Shown here: piece after piece, positions 1 to 10,363 of the stretch
Numbering within the stretch: position 1 is the first letter of the stretch
How the letters are laid out: each line of letters begins with the position of its first letter
Assembly (NCBI GenBank): GCA_964019335.1
Contig: OZ025745.1
Location: forward strand, 303,314 to 367,313
From: Diplonema japonicum
Taxonomy: Eukaryota; Euglenozoa; Diplonemea; Diplonemida; Diplonemidae
Direction: 5' to 3'
Length of the DNA stretch: 64,000 bases
Program-made: the position numbers and the translations under genes
The notes under the pieces: model-generated
Databases searched by the model: none
Told to the model about the DNA's origin: nothing
What the model saw: the letters and a program-made list of their open reading frames with translations, nothing else

Positions 1-1053
1 GATGAGCTGCGATTCGAGTTCCATAAACCATCGTTTTTCATTGTCGACAAATGATTCGAGCTTTTCAAGGAGTAGAAAAACGAGACGGTGGATCCGTGTT
101 TTATCAGCGTCGCTGCGGGTCGCTTCTAACTGTTCGGGCGAGAGCGACATTTTAGCACGCATGGCGGTGGCGTCGAGTTGGTTAAGAACCTCAAGATCGC
201 CGATTTCTTCCTTCAAAACCCCTTTTCCGAACAGCCTGTTTAACGATGTTTTCATCAGCGCCGCCTCGTTGTTGTCCTCCGTCTTCCCGTTTTCGTCGTA
301 AGTTTTTCGTTTCGCATCGTCGCCGAGAACCTCGTACGCGGCAGCAAGATTTTTGAACTTTTTCTCCGCAACGGGGTTATTCGGGTTCTTGTCGGGGTGG
401 TACCGCAGGGCGAGCTTTCTGTAGCTTCTCTTTATCTCTTGTTGCGTGGCGTTTGGTTTCACATTCAGAAGTTTGTAATATTCATCATCCGCAACCTGTA
501 CCTCTTCCTTATCATTTCCGGTGTCAGGTTCATCGTCAAACTGTTCCTCTGGAAGATCCTTCGTTTTGTCCTCAATACAAAAAACAAACTCGTTACCAAC
601 ATTGCTCCTGTAACCTGTTACGTATAAAACTGGATTGTCCGCTGGTGATTTTCTTGGTTTCCCGGTTGGTTTTCCTGTGGCGCTGGCAGGATCAGCGCCT
701 TTTTCTAGTACATCTATGATTGGGGAGGAACACCCGAATACACTGTGGGATACCGCGATCAGTAATTCGTAGTTTGTGTCGCCTATCTCGTAAAGAACAT
801 GGCCTGCGGTGCCAGCGGGGACCCATGGTTTGCCTGTTAGGCTTAACCACATGATTCCCATTGGGGCTATGTAGTCAGGGGGGGGACGCCCCCAAACACC
901 CCATTTGCACACGGATTTCTTCAGCATTAAAGGTTCCGTGCTGAAATTCTTAACCACCACCGGCGTGACGTGCCATCGTTCCTCCGCAGCGCATTTATCC
1001 CGAAGCTCCCGTAGATGGTTCCCCCGCCTGTCCGGCAGCTTGGCTGGACCCAT
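1..1053 (-). CDS. J-domain (DnaJ/Hsp40-type) protein, 3' end cut by window edge
   Basis: One uninterrupted minus-strand reading frame runs from an ATG at 1051-1053 to the window edge without a stop, giving at least 351 residues. A J domain lies at about residues 190-250: it opens with EYYKLLNV, has a basic helix II ([12 protein letters not shown]), the diagnostic HPD at residues 219-221, and AAAYEVLGD in helix III. J domains stimulate Hsp70 ATPase. The roughly 180 residues before it form an unrecognised module that looks rich in beta-strand ([27 protein letters not shown]). The region after the J domain is helical and charged and contains no G/F-rich or DnaJ zinc-finger segment in the part seen. 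This is therefore a class III-like J protein with a substrate- or partner-binding N-terminus. The poly-A just before the ATG is typical of this window. The J-domain call is firm; the rest is open. Confidence 0.85.
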   Translation of the reverse strand, partial: MGPAKLPDRRGNHLRELRDKCAAEERWHVTPVVVKNFSTEPLMLKKSVCKWGVWGRPPPDYIAPMGIMWLSLTGKPWVPAGTAGHVLYEIGDTNYELLIAVSHSVFGCSSPIIDVLEKGADPASATGKPTGKPRKSPADNPVLYVTGYRSNVGNEFVFCIEDKTKDLPEEQFDDEPDTGNDKEEVQVADDEYYKLLNVKPNATQQEIKRSYRKLALRYHPDKNPNNPVAEKKFKNLAAAYEVLGDDAKRKTYDENGKTEDNNEAALMKTSLNRLFGKGVLKEEIGDLEVLNQLDATAMRAKMSLSPEQLEATRSDADKTRIHRLVFLLLEKLESFVDNEKRWFMELESQLI

Positions 1054-1264
1054 TTTTTTTTTTTTGTGTGTTTGTGTTTCTCTTTTTTTTTTTTTTTTTT
1101 GTCTGGTAATTAGTGGGAACGTGAATATAATTGAAACGGGTGGGGGTGGGGGGGGTAGATATGGGTTGGTAAGTGGAGAATATTGAAGGGGTTCTTTTTT
1201 TTTTTTTTCCCCTTCTTTTTTTTTTTTCCCGTGGGTATCCCTTTCTCCTTTTTTCCCTCCCTTC

Positions 1265-1299
<35 letters not shown>

Positions 1300-1430
1300 G
1301 GTTTTAAATATTGGGTTGCAGCTTCGCACCCCTTTCCCCCCTCAGCTCAATGAACCACCTCTCTGAAGATCTTAGGGTGCGAAGATGGGATGTTCTGTGT
1401 GAGTTTTAAAAAAAAAGATTTTTTATTTCT
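1054..1430. other. Intergenic, T-tract rich
   Basis: About 375 bases of T-runs, including an uninterrupted T run of over 30 near 1267-1298, and a G-rich patch at about 1140-1157. I see no coding exon or RNA gene. Short frames read here are homopolymer translations. Confidence 0.6.
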
Positions 1431-2228
1431 TCATCTTTCACATACCGAGCCACGGTTGTACGAAGTCTGTTTCTGAAAAGTCTGGGTGCGTGGGGTATGT
1501 GGTGGGGTGCGCTGCCGAGGACGGCCACCAGAGGGTCTCCCACCACCAAAGAATCTCCCACCACCACCACCAGAGAGTCTCCCACCACCACCAGAAGGTC
1601 TTCCGTCAAAAGAAGAGAAAGGCCGGCCGGCAGGCCGGCCGGGGCGGGGGTTGGGGTGGGGGTGATGCCGTGAGAACGAACTCCTTCCACGGACACCACC
1701 GTTGTTGCTGTTGTGGCTGCGGCTGTTGTAGGTGCTGTTGGTACTAATTCTGTCAGGGTGGCGACCCAATGATCTCCCTCGTGGAGCCGAGGCGGACCGT
1801 GGCCTTGGTCGGTAAGGCTCGTAACGGTTCCTGCTTCGGCTCCGTTCCCTATCGCGGCCTCTGCCTCTTTGAACAGAGTTAGACCTGCTCCTGCCCTTCC
1901 CACCTCCTTTCCCGTTTTGTACAGGGTTATGCCCGAACCTGCCCCGTCCGAGGTCGTTCGGGCTGATTCGGGAAAGTTCAGCTCTGCATATTTTATTACC
2001 CACGTCAGCCCCATTGAACACTGTTACTGACTCCCTTGCTACCGACGATTTCTGATATACCACCAACACTCTTCCCATGCCGCCGATTGCCTCCAGCAGC
2101 GTGAACGTTTTTATGCTCCCGCAGTGACTGAAAATGTCTCGAAAATCTTGCTCACCCCAGTCGGTCGGCAGTTCGGAAAACAGCACTGTTTTATTCGCAT
2201 GCGTTTCATCGTCGTCTTTGCTAAACAT
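1431..2228 (-). CDS. RNA-binding protein with one RRM and an RS/RGG-rich tail (SR-like)
   Basis: A single-exon 265-residue protein. Residues about 14-84 form an RNA-recognition motif: the RNP2-like strand is TVLFSELP and the RNP1 position reads GRVLVVYQ, which is degenerate. Residues 93-155 are Arg/Ser/Gly-rich (for example ERSRSRNRYEPYRPRPRS), followed by N/S-rich and Gly/Arg-rich stretches up to the C-terminus. SR and SR-like proteins of this layout act in pre-mRNA splicing or mRNP assembly in the nucleus, and the RS segment would be a target of SR kinases. The next gene on the minus strand (the J protein) starts about 380 bases downstream. The family assignment is safe. Which SR protein this is, and whether it contacts the unusual introns of this genome, cannot be told. 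Confidence 0.8.
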   Translation of the reverse strand: MFSKDDDETHANKTVLFSELPTDWGEQDFRDIFSHCGSIKTFTLLEAIGGMGRVLVVYQKSSVARESVTVFNGADVGNKICRAELSRISPNDLGRGRFGHNPVQNGKGGGKGRSRSNSVQRGRGRDRERSRSRNRYEPYRPRPRSASAPRGRSLGRHPDRISTNSTYNSRSHNSNNGGVRGRSSFSRHHPHPNPRPGRPAGRPFSSFDGRPSGGGGRLSGGGGGRFFGGGRPSGGRPRQRTPPHTPRTQTFQKQTSYNRGSVCER

Positions 2229-3023
2229 TTTTTTTCTTATATTACCACTCCCCTCCCCTCTTTATTATTTTCTCCCCCCCCCCGAAAAAAATGGACTCAG
2301 CAAGACTTCCTTTTTTTTCTATTGGCCAGCACACGTTTCAAGAAGAATACCGGTGGTATAATGAAACATCCACAACAAAAAAAAGAGAAGAGGGGGGAGA
2401 TATAAAAAAAAAAAGGAAAAACGCGGAGGTGCGGGGAGGGAGGGGGTAAAAAAATAAAAGAAAAGGGAGGGGGTAAAAATAAAATAAAAAAGAGAAATGC
2501 ATGGTGTGGTGGGGACTGGAAGCGGAGGGGGGGAGGCGTGAGGATCTCTCTCTTTCTTCTTCTTTTTTTTTCTTCCCTTCCTCTTTCTACCTCTTTCTTT
2601 ATATTCTTTTAAATAAGAGGGCCTTCGTGTGCTACGTGCGGGGGGAAGGGGGGGGGGGGGAGAACAAAAAAGGGGAAAACAAGAAAAAAATGTAGTCATG
2701 AAATCGGAAGAGATTAAAAAAAAAAACACAATAAGAACACCGCAACACACCCTCTTGAGGCACACATCTTTTTTTTTTTTTTCCAAAGAGGTTTTCCTGA
2801 GAAACAAATATAAAAAAAAAAGGAGAGGGGGGGAAAAAAAAAAGAGGACCCCACTGGGGAGAGAGGGGAGGAGAGGGGGAAGTACAGAGTTTTTTTTAAA
2901 AAAAAAAAGGGGGGGGAATACAAAAAAAAGGAACAATAAAAAACTACACTGAGCAAAAAAAAATACCCCCCCCCCCGCTTTTATCTCGCACTATGAAAAA
3001 TGACATTTTCTCCCAACTTTCTT
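2229..3023. other. Intergenic purine/pyrimidine tracts
   Basis: About 800 bases of alternating A/G-rich and T/C-rich low-complexity sequence. Long apparent frames (for example minus 2319-2936) are Phe/Pro/Lys-rich translations of these tracts with no domain. No gene supported. Confidence 0.6.
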
Positions 3024-4111
3024 CTAATGAGTAATCCGACGAGGGGTAACGCTGTACCTCGGGGTACGGGGAGTTGCTGCCCTGCTCACCGGACGAGGGG
3101 AGATTGAACGCCTTGGAGATGTCATAGGCCGGGGAGAAAGCCTTCCGTGACCAATGGTGAATTTATTAGAGAGAGGTGGAATCGACTTGTTAGCCTTTGC
3201 CACCTTACTGGCGCCGACGGTGCCCAGCTGCATCTGCAGTTTCTCGATTAGGCTTGAAAAGTCAGTGCAGATAGTTTCCAGCTCACAACGCTCCTGCCCC
3301 AACAAAGATCTTTCTTTATGAATGTCGTTGAACTGTCTTCTAAGCTTGGCGGTGTCGGTGAGGCAGTCCTTCTGGGCTCTCTTCAAATCGTTTGCAAGGT
3401 CCTTCTGCGATCTCTTCAGCCTCTGGATTTCTGAAGAGAGTTCAACAGCGTCGTCACGTTTTCTTCTGGAATCTTCTGCGAGTTTTACAGATTCGAAATC
3501 ATCGTCAAATCGAGCGGTTCCTTTGTCAGCTTTCGCTGCGGCCCAGGTTTGTTTGTAATTTGTGCCTCTTTTAGTGTGGTAAGCGAGTTCGCGGTTTTTG
3601 GCTTCCAAACCCATGTAGATGTTCTCCAGTGCGGCAAGTTCTTTTTGACAGTCGACAATCATTTGGTGTTTTGTCTTTTCGCATTCGTCCCTGATTCGAG
3701 GAAGGGAGAACAGGGTTTTGTTTTGGAGGTCTGTGAGCGAGGCAGTGAGGACACCGTCGTCCGCTCTTGATGCCTCGGTTTGGACTTCGATGATGTCGAG
3801 GCCTTCTTCTCTTTCTTTCTCAATGTCTTGGAGGACTTCGAGGGTTTCGGGGACGCAGATTTGGTTAGCGGACTCGGCTCGCGATTTGTTTTCCGTCACC
3901 ATGCCTACCAGCTCCCCGACCATCTCCTTCAGCACCGTGCTGAAGTACGACTGCCTCTTCTCCAGGTCGCACGTTATCTTCTTGAACCTCTCCAGCTCCT
4001 TTATCTTCTGGTCCCTTGTGAACGACGCCATCCTCGCCTCCTCGATCTTCAGAACCGCTTCTTGCGCCATCGTGATGACCTCTGACTTTGACGGCCCGTT
4101 GCGGGACAGTT

Positions 4112-4151
<40 letters not shown>

Positions 4152-4771
4152 ATACATGGCTTTTTCCTTGTCCATCACGGAGTAGCGTCTTTCTTGTTCC
4201 GCTTTGTCGCCTTCCTGGTATGAATAAGAAGATTTTTTTTTTTTCTTTTTTTGTTTTCTAATACACACCGTGATGGCCCTCACGAGATTGGGGTCTGTCA
4301 CATCTGCGGACTTGATCTCTATCATGATGGACCATGCGGATCGGTCCTTCGGCAGTTTTGCGTCGTCGGTCATTTCGTGCAGGACATGCCACGCGCCTTT
4401 TAAGATTTTTTTTTTTAAAATTATTATTATTGTTTTGTTTTGTGTTGTGTACCGTCTTTCTCGATGGATCCTTCAAGGAGCCAGTGCTTGGGGTCCGTGT
4501 TCGGATCGTCGCACGAGGTGCGCATCCTGTACCCCATGAGTGCCGCGGGTTCCTGCAGTTCCAGGATCACGGGGCGGTGTTTCTCATCTCTCCATGCCGT
4601 GCTCGCTTTGCTGTCAATGATGTGCTCTGGCTTGATCTGAGGGGGGGGGGGTGTTGTTGCGGGGAAGGGGGGGAAAAAGTACGCTACCGAGCTGCTCCAT
4701 GTGTTGCACCATGCGTCCCTGAACTTGGCCTCTGTGCCGTCGAGTTGCATGAGCTGGGAATTTTTTTTAAA

Positions 4772-4822
<51 letters not shown>

Positions 4823-5069
4823 CCTGAATCCCAGAGACCGCAGGCTTAGTCAGCGCATTGTTGTCACGGGTTTCCCTCACTGTCAGTCGGATGTACTGAA
4901 CAATGTCCACGTCTCCCACCTTTTTTTTTTTTTTTTTTTTTTTTTTGAAATTGTTTTTTTTTTTTTTTTTTTTTAAACACACCTGGTCTATAAGTTCTTT
5001 CTCCTCAATGCACAGGTCCTCATATTTCCTTCTCAGCTCTGCTACCTCCTGCTCTGGTTCCAACTCCAT
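3024..5069 (-). CDS. Discoidin-like (F5/8 type C) domain plus coiled-coil protein, seven exons
   Basis: Splicing six GT-AG introns gives 569 codons in one frame. Exons are at about 4983-5069, 4824-4919, 4688-4753, 4453-4636, 4269-4396, 4156-4214 and 3024-4113; introns are 42-70 bp. After a short charged N-terminus (MELEPEQEVAELRRKYEDL), exons 2-5 build a galactose-binding-like fold of the F5/8 type C kind: IVQYIRLTVRE, HIIDSKASTAWRDEKH, PVILELQEPAALMGYRMR, HWLLEGS. Residues from about 205 to 500 are heptad-like coiled coil, and the tail carries many S/T-P-R sites (SPRPMTSPRRSISPRPVSR). There is no signal peptide, so a cytoplasmic, cytoskeletal or flagellar role is more likely than adhesion; that is inference. 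Intron 6 (4114-4155) is a GTATGC donor followed by unbroken poly-A up to the AG. Confidence 0.75.
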
Positions 5070-5300
5070 GTATTGAAATGGCCCCTGTCCCCCTTTTTTT
5101 TTCTCTTTTTTTTTTTCCAAGACGCATAGAGGGAGGGGGGGACATGACGACGAAGAAAAAAAAAAAAAGCGGGTGGGGGAGATGCGGAGACTAACAAAAA
5201 GCGGCAAACGGAAAGGGGGGGGAGTGAACAAAAAAATCATGACCTGTTATCTTTTCTTTTTTCCCCTCCCCAATTTTACTCAATTTTAATTTTACTTCAT

Positions 5301-5378
5301 TCACACTACCATTCCAGAAAATTCAATTTCTCCGACATATGTCGGGTTGGACGTGCCGCTGGGGTAAGAAGCGCGTAC
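5301..5378 (-). CDS. Possible last exon of a second discoidin-type gene
   Basis: Minus-strand frame of 25 codons plus stop. It reads as a discoidin C-terminal strand (SNPTYVGEIEFSG) and ends at TGA 5301-5303. A T-tract ending ATGAG at its 5' side could be the acceptor. Fragments further upstream (about 5480-5500 and 5800-5960) look exon-like, but I could not join them in one frame. Position suggests a separate gene upstream of the 3024-5069 gene rather than part of it, since it has its own stop. Tentative. Confidence 0.35.
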   Translation of the reverse strand, partial: VRASYPSGTSNPTYVGEIEFSGMVV

Positions 5379-5986
5379 CTCATACAAAAAAAAAAAAAAA
5401 AAAAAAAATTGCCGGGCAAACTCCCTGAGGAATATCTTCTTTGTTGTATTTCTTTTTTAAACCCCCCCGGCAAGGGGGAAAAGCTTCACCCTTTCCCCGT
5501 TGGCAGGGTGCCCCCCCCCCCCCCCCCCCCCCCCTCTATTCTCCACTGACTGAAAAGCTATAAAGAGAATTTTTGATGCCGGAGTCCGGCATTTTTTTTG
5601 TTTTACAGCAGCTTTTTTTCTTCTGTTTAGGATGCGGACGAGGTACTTTTAAAAGGGGGGGGAGAAGAGAGCAAAAGGGCTGATGGCGATCAAAGTAAAA
5701 AAATGGGGGGGGGACGCTCTTTCTTACAAGGGCCTCTTCGAACATTCGACCTATGACACGCAGCGCAAACCCATGGATTGGGTGAGAGTGTTCTCTTTGA
5801 GGAACCAGGCTTATCTACACCACTGAAAAGAGTCTCCCGTTTGTTTCCTAAAAGAGGAAAAAAAAAAAGAGGGGAAAAAAAAAACCTTTTCTTCTCTCTT
5901 AGAAGGTCCTGGTTTTTCTTCTACATAAAAGAAGCAACTCTCTTCTCCTCTTTGTCCACTCCAAAAGAACTGATATTTATCAGTGT

Positions 5987-6018
<32 letters not shown>

Positions 6019-6524
6019 AGGAAAAAAAAAAGGACAAAGAATTTCTTTTTCATTAATTTGTGTTGTCCCCCCCACCCCGTATTTTGCCCATCTTAAGATA
6101 AGGTGATCAATCTCAAAAAAAAAAAAAACTCGTTTTTCTTTTCTCTCTTTTTTTCTTTTTTTTTCTTTTTTTTTTTTTTTTTGCTTATGGTCAGCAGTTA
6201 TCTCGTTGTTGAAAATGGAAAAGAAAAAAATATAAAAAAAAAAGGGGGAGCGAAATAAAATTTAAAAAGAAAAAGAGAAAAAAGGGGGGGGGGGGGCGGG
6301 GACCCCCTCTTGTTTGCGTTAAGAAACCTTAACTCACAAAAAAAAGTTTTTTTTTTGTTGCCCCCTTTCCTCTTGAGGGGATAGAGGGAAGGGGTCCGCC
6401 CGACGGGGAAAGAATTAAAAAAAAAAAAAGAACAAAAAAAAAAAAAAACTAGACAATTTAATTTTTAGGGCGCTTTTTTTTTTTTTTTTTCTCTCTTCTT
6501 TTTTTTCTTCTGTCTTCCATATAT
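5379..6524. other. Low-complexity region with possible unresolved exons
   Basis: Homopolymer-rich sequence including a C-run at about 5512-5534 and an A-run at 5989-6017. A minus-strand stretch near 5800-5960 has AG/GT boundaries around a classical pyrimidine-rich intron (about 5845-5890), so part of a split gene may lie here. No family recognised. Confidence 0.3.
5576..5592. other. Perfect 17-bp palindrome followed by T8
   Basis: ATGCCGGA-G-TCCGGCAT, eight-base arms around one base, followed on the + strand by eight T. The loop is too small for a good RNA hairpin. It may be a protein-binding site or chance. It stands out only because the flanks are AT-rich. Confidence 0.4.
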
Positions 6525-8867
6525 TCACTTTGAAGTACGGATATACTTCCTCCCCTTCACCAAAATGAGAACTGCAACGATACCAATAGCAAGCAGCTGC
6601 CACGGGAACGGCTCGGGTTGCATGTTCCTCCGGATGCGATTGGCCGCCTTCTCCTCATTGGTGAGCCTTCTCAAGTGGGTCTTATCACCATTGTCGTCGC
6701 TTTCGCAGAACTCTGGGAAGTCCGGACAGCAGTCGTTTCGCTGACGGCACCCAACACTGCAAGAGCAACCTTTGCACGCGGCTGTTGTCCCACAACTGTC
6801 TGCACACGTGCAGGTTTCTAGAGTAGCAACGCCACCGCAGGATGCGACCTTATCATGGCAACAACTGTTGTCGAGAGCGCAGAACTGTTGGCAGCTGCAC
6901 GAGAATGCTGTTAGTTCAGAGCATGCACCGGAGCACTGGGGAACGGCCTTGGGGCCTGTTGTCTTAAATGGAGTAGGTGAGCTGCCAGCAGAGCTCTTCT
7001 CGTCGTCATCCGACGGCGCCCCGCAGTCCGCCTCCACGGTGTCACAGCACCTAGAGCATTCAATGGGGTCTATCTGTTCTGGAGGCAGGACCCCACACAT
7101 GCGGCACTCCATAGAACATGAGCATCCACATGTCGGGTGCACCTTCTTCCCGCAGTGTTCTGTTTCACACTTGCAGTCTGTGTTCATTTCCAAGCATGCG
7201 CCGTAGTCGTGGCAGCAAGGGATCCCTTCGCCTCCGTTTTCCATGCACGTTGATGAACATGAACACTGGCAGCCGAACGTGGACTCTTCCCCTTCGTTGC
7301 ACCTGCTCGCGCACATGCATTCTTCTTCCTCTCTGTTGGAGGTGCACTGGGCGGCGTATTCATCTGAGGTGGGCGCGCAGCACACTTCACCAAAATCGCC
7401 CCCGAAGATGCACACGCTGTTGTCGCACGTGCAGCCGCATTTTTCAACGTCCTTTGAAGGCAGGTTTTCAGCGCAGTGGCCTTCGCATGTCGGCTTGCAT
7501 GTTTCTGCTTCGTCTTTGATGCAGCATGCGTCTTTCATGTCCCACCTGTAAGGTTGGGTGGACACAGGCCACACATCTGAGATAGCAGCGTGGAGTTTGC
7601 TGCAGCTTCCTAATGCACCACATTTCAATCCTTTGCCGCAAGTGTTGCTTTCGGAGCAGTCACCGTCACCTTCACCGAGCTCCCCGCCGCAGTTGTCCCT
7701 CCCAAGGCACATGCCCTTGCAGACACCGGCTTTGCATGTGTCGTGCTGTGTCAGGATGTTGTTGTCGTCGCAGAGCGTGCCGTCGTCCAACGGTACATGG
7801 GTGCACTTCCCGTCTTCGCACTTCGGTGCCTTGCATGGCGTTGCAGTGCAAGGTTCCCCACCGCACTGCAAGCTCCCCAAACATATGCCTGCTATGCACA
7901 TATCTTCTGTTGTTTCATCGCTGCCGTCATCACAGGACTTGCGGTCGGGTTTGTTGATGTAGCTGCAGAGGCCGGCCTTGGGGCTGGGGGGTTCGATGCA
8001 TGATCCTAATTCGCGGCACTGTCCGTGGTTGTCGCAGGACAGCCCGTCGCACGGGGACACCCCCCTGCACGTACCCGCTTTGCACATGTCGTTGAAGGTA
8101 GCTGGGTTGCCGTCATCACACAGCGTGTCGTCTATCCTGTTCTCTTTCACGCACTTCTTCTTGCCGTCGATCTCGATGCAGAGAGGCCACTCGCATTGCG
8201 GTGCTGTGCACACCTCTTCACCGCAAGGGACGCGGACGTCGCAGAAATCCCAGTCGTTCTTCTCCGGCCCGGTGCGGCACCAGATGCTCCGTCTGCCATT
8301 CGCGTTCCTGCAGTAGTTTTTTCCAGCACGCACCCCGAACCCAGGGATGCTGGCATTCCAGTTGATGCACGCCTTTCCGGTTTGTGTTATGTTGGTGCAT
8401 CCCCTGTAGTCCATGCCGTCCTTCGATTTTGGCTTCGGTGGCGAGGCAACGCAGTAGTTGGTGACAGTGACCTGGCGGGGTGGAGGAGGTGGTGGTGTCT
8501 CGTCTTGATTTTGGGATTCGTCAGTAGCGGGTTTGGATTCGTCAGTAGCGGGTTTGGATTCGTCAGTAGCGGGTTTGGATTCGTCAGTAGCGGGTTTGGA
8601 TTCGTCAGTAGCGGGTTTGGATTCGTCAGTAGCGGGTTTGGATTCGTCAGTAGCGGGTTTGGATTCGTCAGTAGCGGGTTTGGATTCGTCAGTAGCGGGT
8701 TTGGATTCGTCAGTAGCGGGTTTGGATTCGTCAGTAGCGGGTTTGGATCCGTCAGTTTCAATTTTTTCGTTTTTCTTTGTAGTGGGCTCCTCCATGTCAC
8801 TTCCTTGATTCATGGGGTCCTGTGCCATCGATGCACAGATGCAAAGCAGTAAAAAAACCACCCTCAT
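6525..8867 (-). CDS. Secreted/membrane protein with kringle and somatomedin-B-like Cys-rich repeats
   Basis: Single-exon, 780 residues. A signal peptide (MRVVFLLLCICASMAQ) is followed by a disordered stalk with 11 exact copies of SKPATDE, then a kringle at about 130-210 (GMDYRGCTNITQTGKACINW, NYCRNANGRRSIWC, DWDFCDVRVPC). Next come three or more repeats of the form DDGxxCDDxNxxTxxDxCxxGxCxG, a Cys-rich DGDCSESNTCGKGLKCG segment, and from about 470 to 700 several modules of somatomedin-B spacing (CSCSVGCRQRNDCCPDF). A single C-terminal membrane span (QLLAIGIVAVLILV) ends in a short basic tail. This is a type I surface protein, with adhesion or extracellular binding as the plausible role. A pyrimidine tract ending in AATAG lies two bases before the ATG, which would suit a trans-splice acceptor. 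Kringles outside animals are uncommon but known. Confidence 0.85.
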   Translation of the reverse strand: MRVVFLLLCICASMAQDPMNQGSDMEEPTTKKNEKIETDGSKPATDESKPATDESKPATDESKPATDESKPATDESKPATDESKPATDESKPATDESKPATDESKPATDESKPATDESQNQDETPPPPPPRQVTVTNYCVASPPKPKSKDGMDYRGCTNITQTGKACINWNASIPGFGVRAGKNYCRNANGRRSIWCRTGPEKNDWDFCDVRVPCGEEVCTAPQCEWPLCIEIDGKKKCVKENRIDDTLCDDGNPATFNDMCKAGTCRGVSPCDGLSCDNHGQCRELGSCIEPPSPKAGLCSYINKPDRKSCDDGSDETTEDMCIAGICLGSLQCGGEPCTATPCKAPKCEDGKCTHVPLDDGTLCDDNNILTQHDTCKAGVCKGMCLGRDNCGGELGEGDGDCSESNTCGKGLKCGALGSCSKLHAAISDVWPVSTQPYRWDMKDACCIKDEAETCKPTCEGHCAENLPSKDVEKCGCTCDNSVCIFGGDFGEVCCAPTSDEYAAQCTSNREEEECMCASRCNEGEESTFGCQCSCSSTCMENGGEGIPCCHDYGACLEMNTDCKCETEHCGKKVHPTCGCSCSMECRMCGVLPPEQIDPIECSRCCDTVEADCGAPSDDDEKSSAGSSPTPFKTTGPKAVPQCSGACSELTAFSCSCQQFCALDNSCCHDKVASCGGVATLETCTCADSCGTTAACKGCSCSVGCRQRNDCCPDFPEFCESDDNGDKTHLRRLTNEEKAANRIRRNMQPEPFPWQLLAIGIVAVLILVKGRKYIRTSK
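8519..8749 (-). repeat. 21-bp minisatellite, 11 copies, in frame
   Basis: Eleven essentially identical tandem copies of a 21-bp unit encode SKPATDE x11 in the stalk of the kringle protein. All six frames are open through the array, so shadow frames are long. Copy number should vary between strains because the unit is multiple-of-three and near-perfect. Confidence 0.95.
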
Positions 8868-9940
8868 CCCTATTCGTGTGAAGAAAAAAAAAGATCAAGC
8901 CCTGTGGTGATGTTTGTTTTGTGTGTGATTTTAAATCCTTTTTAGTTTTCTTTTTTTTTTTTCTATTCTTTTTTTTTTTTTTTTTTTGTACAGGAATAAC
9001 AAAAAAGAAGAAAGGGAAAAAAAAAAGAAGAAAGAAAAAAAGGGGGAAAAAAAAGAAGAAAAAAACAGGAGGTCCCTTCAGGGCAGCAAAAACATCTATT
9101 GGGGAAGACTGTATCCGGTGCCCACCTGGCTACTAGGTCCTTTTTTTTCTTTTTTTTTTTTTTTTTTTTGCTTAGATGGAACCCAGGCCTCCCCGTATAG
9201 TGACAGGTTTTTGGTGGGCAGGTTTACGGGCCTTATTCTGAAATTGCTTGTTCACACCCCCCCTTTTTATTTTTGCTGCATTTATTTGTATACTGCCCTG
9301 CCTGAATCGGCACGATTTACCCCTCCTTTGCTACCTCGTGAGATACGAAGACGAAGGTAAGGGCAAAAGGGAACAAGGGGGTGCCAGAGACAGGGGGCAT
9401 ACAGAAAGAACAAAGAGAGAGAAGAAAAGGAAGATGAAGATAATTTTTCCCGAATCCCCCCCCCCCCCCCCTCGCTTTCTTGAAACAAAGAAAAGTTCAC
9501 ATAAACGGAGGTGGGGGGGGGGGGGGGGGGGGTGAGAGGTAAAAAGACGAAGGTCACAGGGGGAGGGGAAATATAGCGGGAAAGGAAGACGGGGGGAGGA
9601 GGGACGAGAATATAAAAAGGGGAAAAGAAGAAGAAAAAAAAAGGGGGAAAGAACAGGGTTCTCCTTCTTATTCTTTCTTTTTTTTTTCTCCCCCTTGACC
9701 TCCCCTCCTTTCTATGTTGGTTCTCTTTTTTTTGTTTGTATTTAAAAATACCCCTGCCCCCTTTGTTGATCCTATTTTTTTCTTGGGTTTCCTCCCCCCC
9801 CCCCCCTTCCTTCTTTTTCCACCTTCTGGGTTTCTGATAGGGGGGGGGGGGGGGGAACAATAAGTTTTAAAATGGTTTTTCATCGAACTGGGGGGGGAGA
9901 GAGACAGGGGAGGGGGGAGAAGAAGAAAAACAAGATCAAT
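8868..9940. other. Intergenic, low complexity; no confident gene
   Basis: G-, T- and A-runs. Two short islands of normal complexity (about 9070-9135 and 9180-9240) have AG/GT-like edges on the minus strand and could be small exons, but I recognise no family and cannot link them. Confidence 0.4.
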
Positions 9941-10164
9941 TCAACTCTCGGGGCGCATTGGGCTGAATGCGGTGGGAACAAAGGGGGAATCACCCAGAGA
10001 AAGCTCTTCGGGACTTCGCTTTGGGGTGGTAGAAGAGGGAATGGGGGCAGCAACATAGAACATCTGCGGTGTTGCAAAATCAACTTCACATTGACCACTA
10101 GCCCTATAGCACTTGATCGCCGCAACAGAGGCAGCCAGTATGACAGAACGATAAGCAAGCTCCT

Positions 10165-10199
<35 letters not shown>

Positions 10200-10330
10200 C
10201 TCTTCTTCTTCTTCCCTCGTTTCCACACCTGTCGCAACTCTGTCCTTGCAGCCATCAACAATAACCCGTACATGTTCAGCCCAGTATTGTTCGGACCAGT
10301 ACCCCAGTATATCGCTGACATGTTGTCCTG

Positions 10331-10363
<33 letters not shown>

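Noticed and set aside
2319-2936. 205-residue minus frame, Phe/Pro/Lys-rich
   Set aside because: Translation of purine/pyrimidine tracts; no domain and no normal codon use.
4114-4155. Poly-lysine insert inside the coiled-coil protein
   Set aside because: The A-run is bounded by GTATGC and AG, and removing it joins the frames; it is an intron.
8519-8749. CRISPR-like array
   Set aside because: Head-to-tail 21-bp units without spacers, inside a coding frame of a eukaryotic gene.
8025-8852. 275-residue + frame with FGFVSSG repeats, and other frames through the 21-bp array
   Set aside because: Opposite-strand shadow of the kringle gene; a perfect multiple-of-three repeat keeps all frames open.
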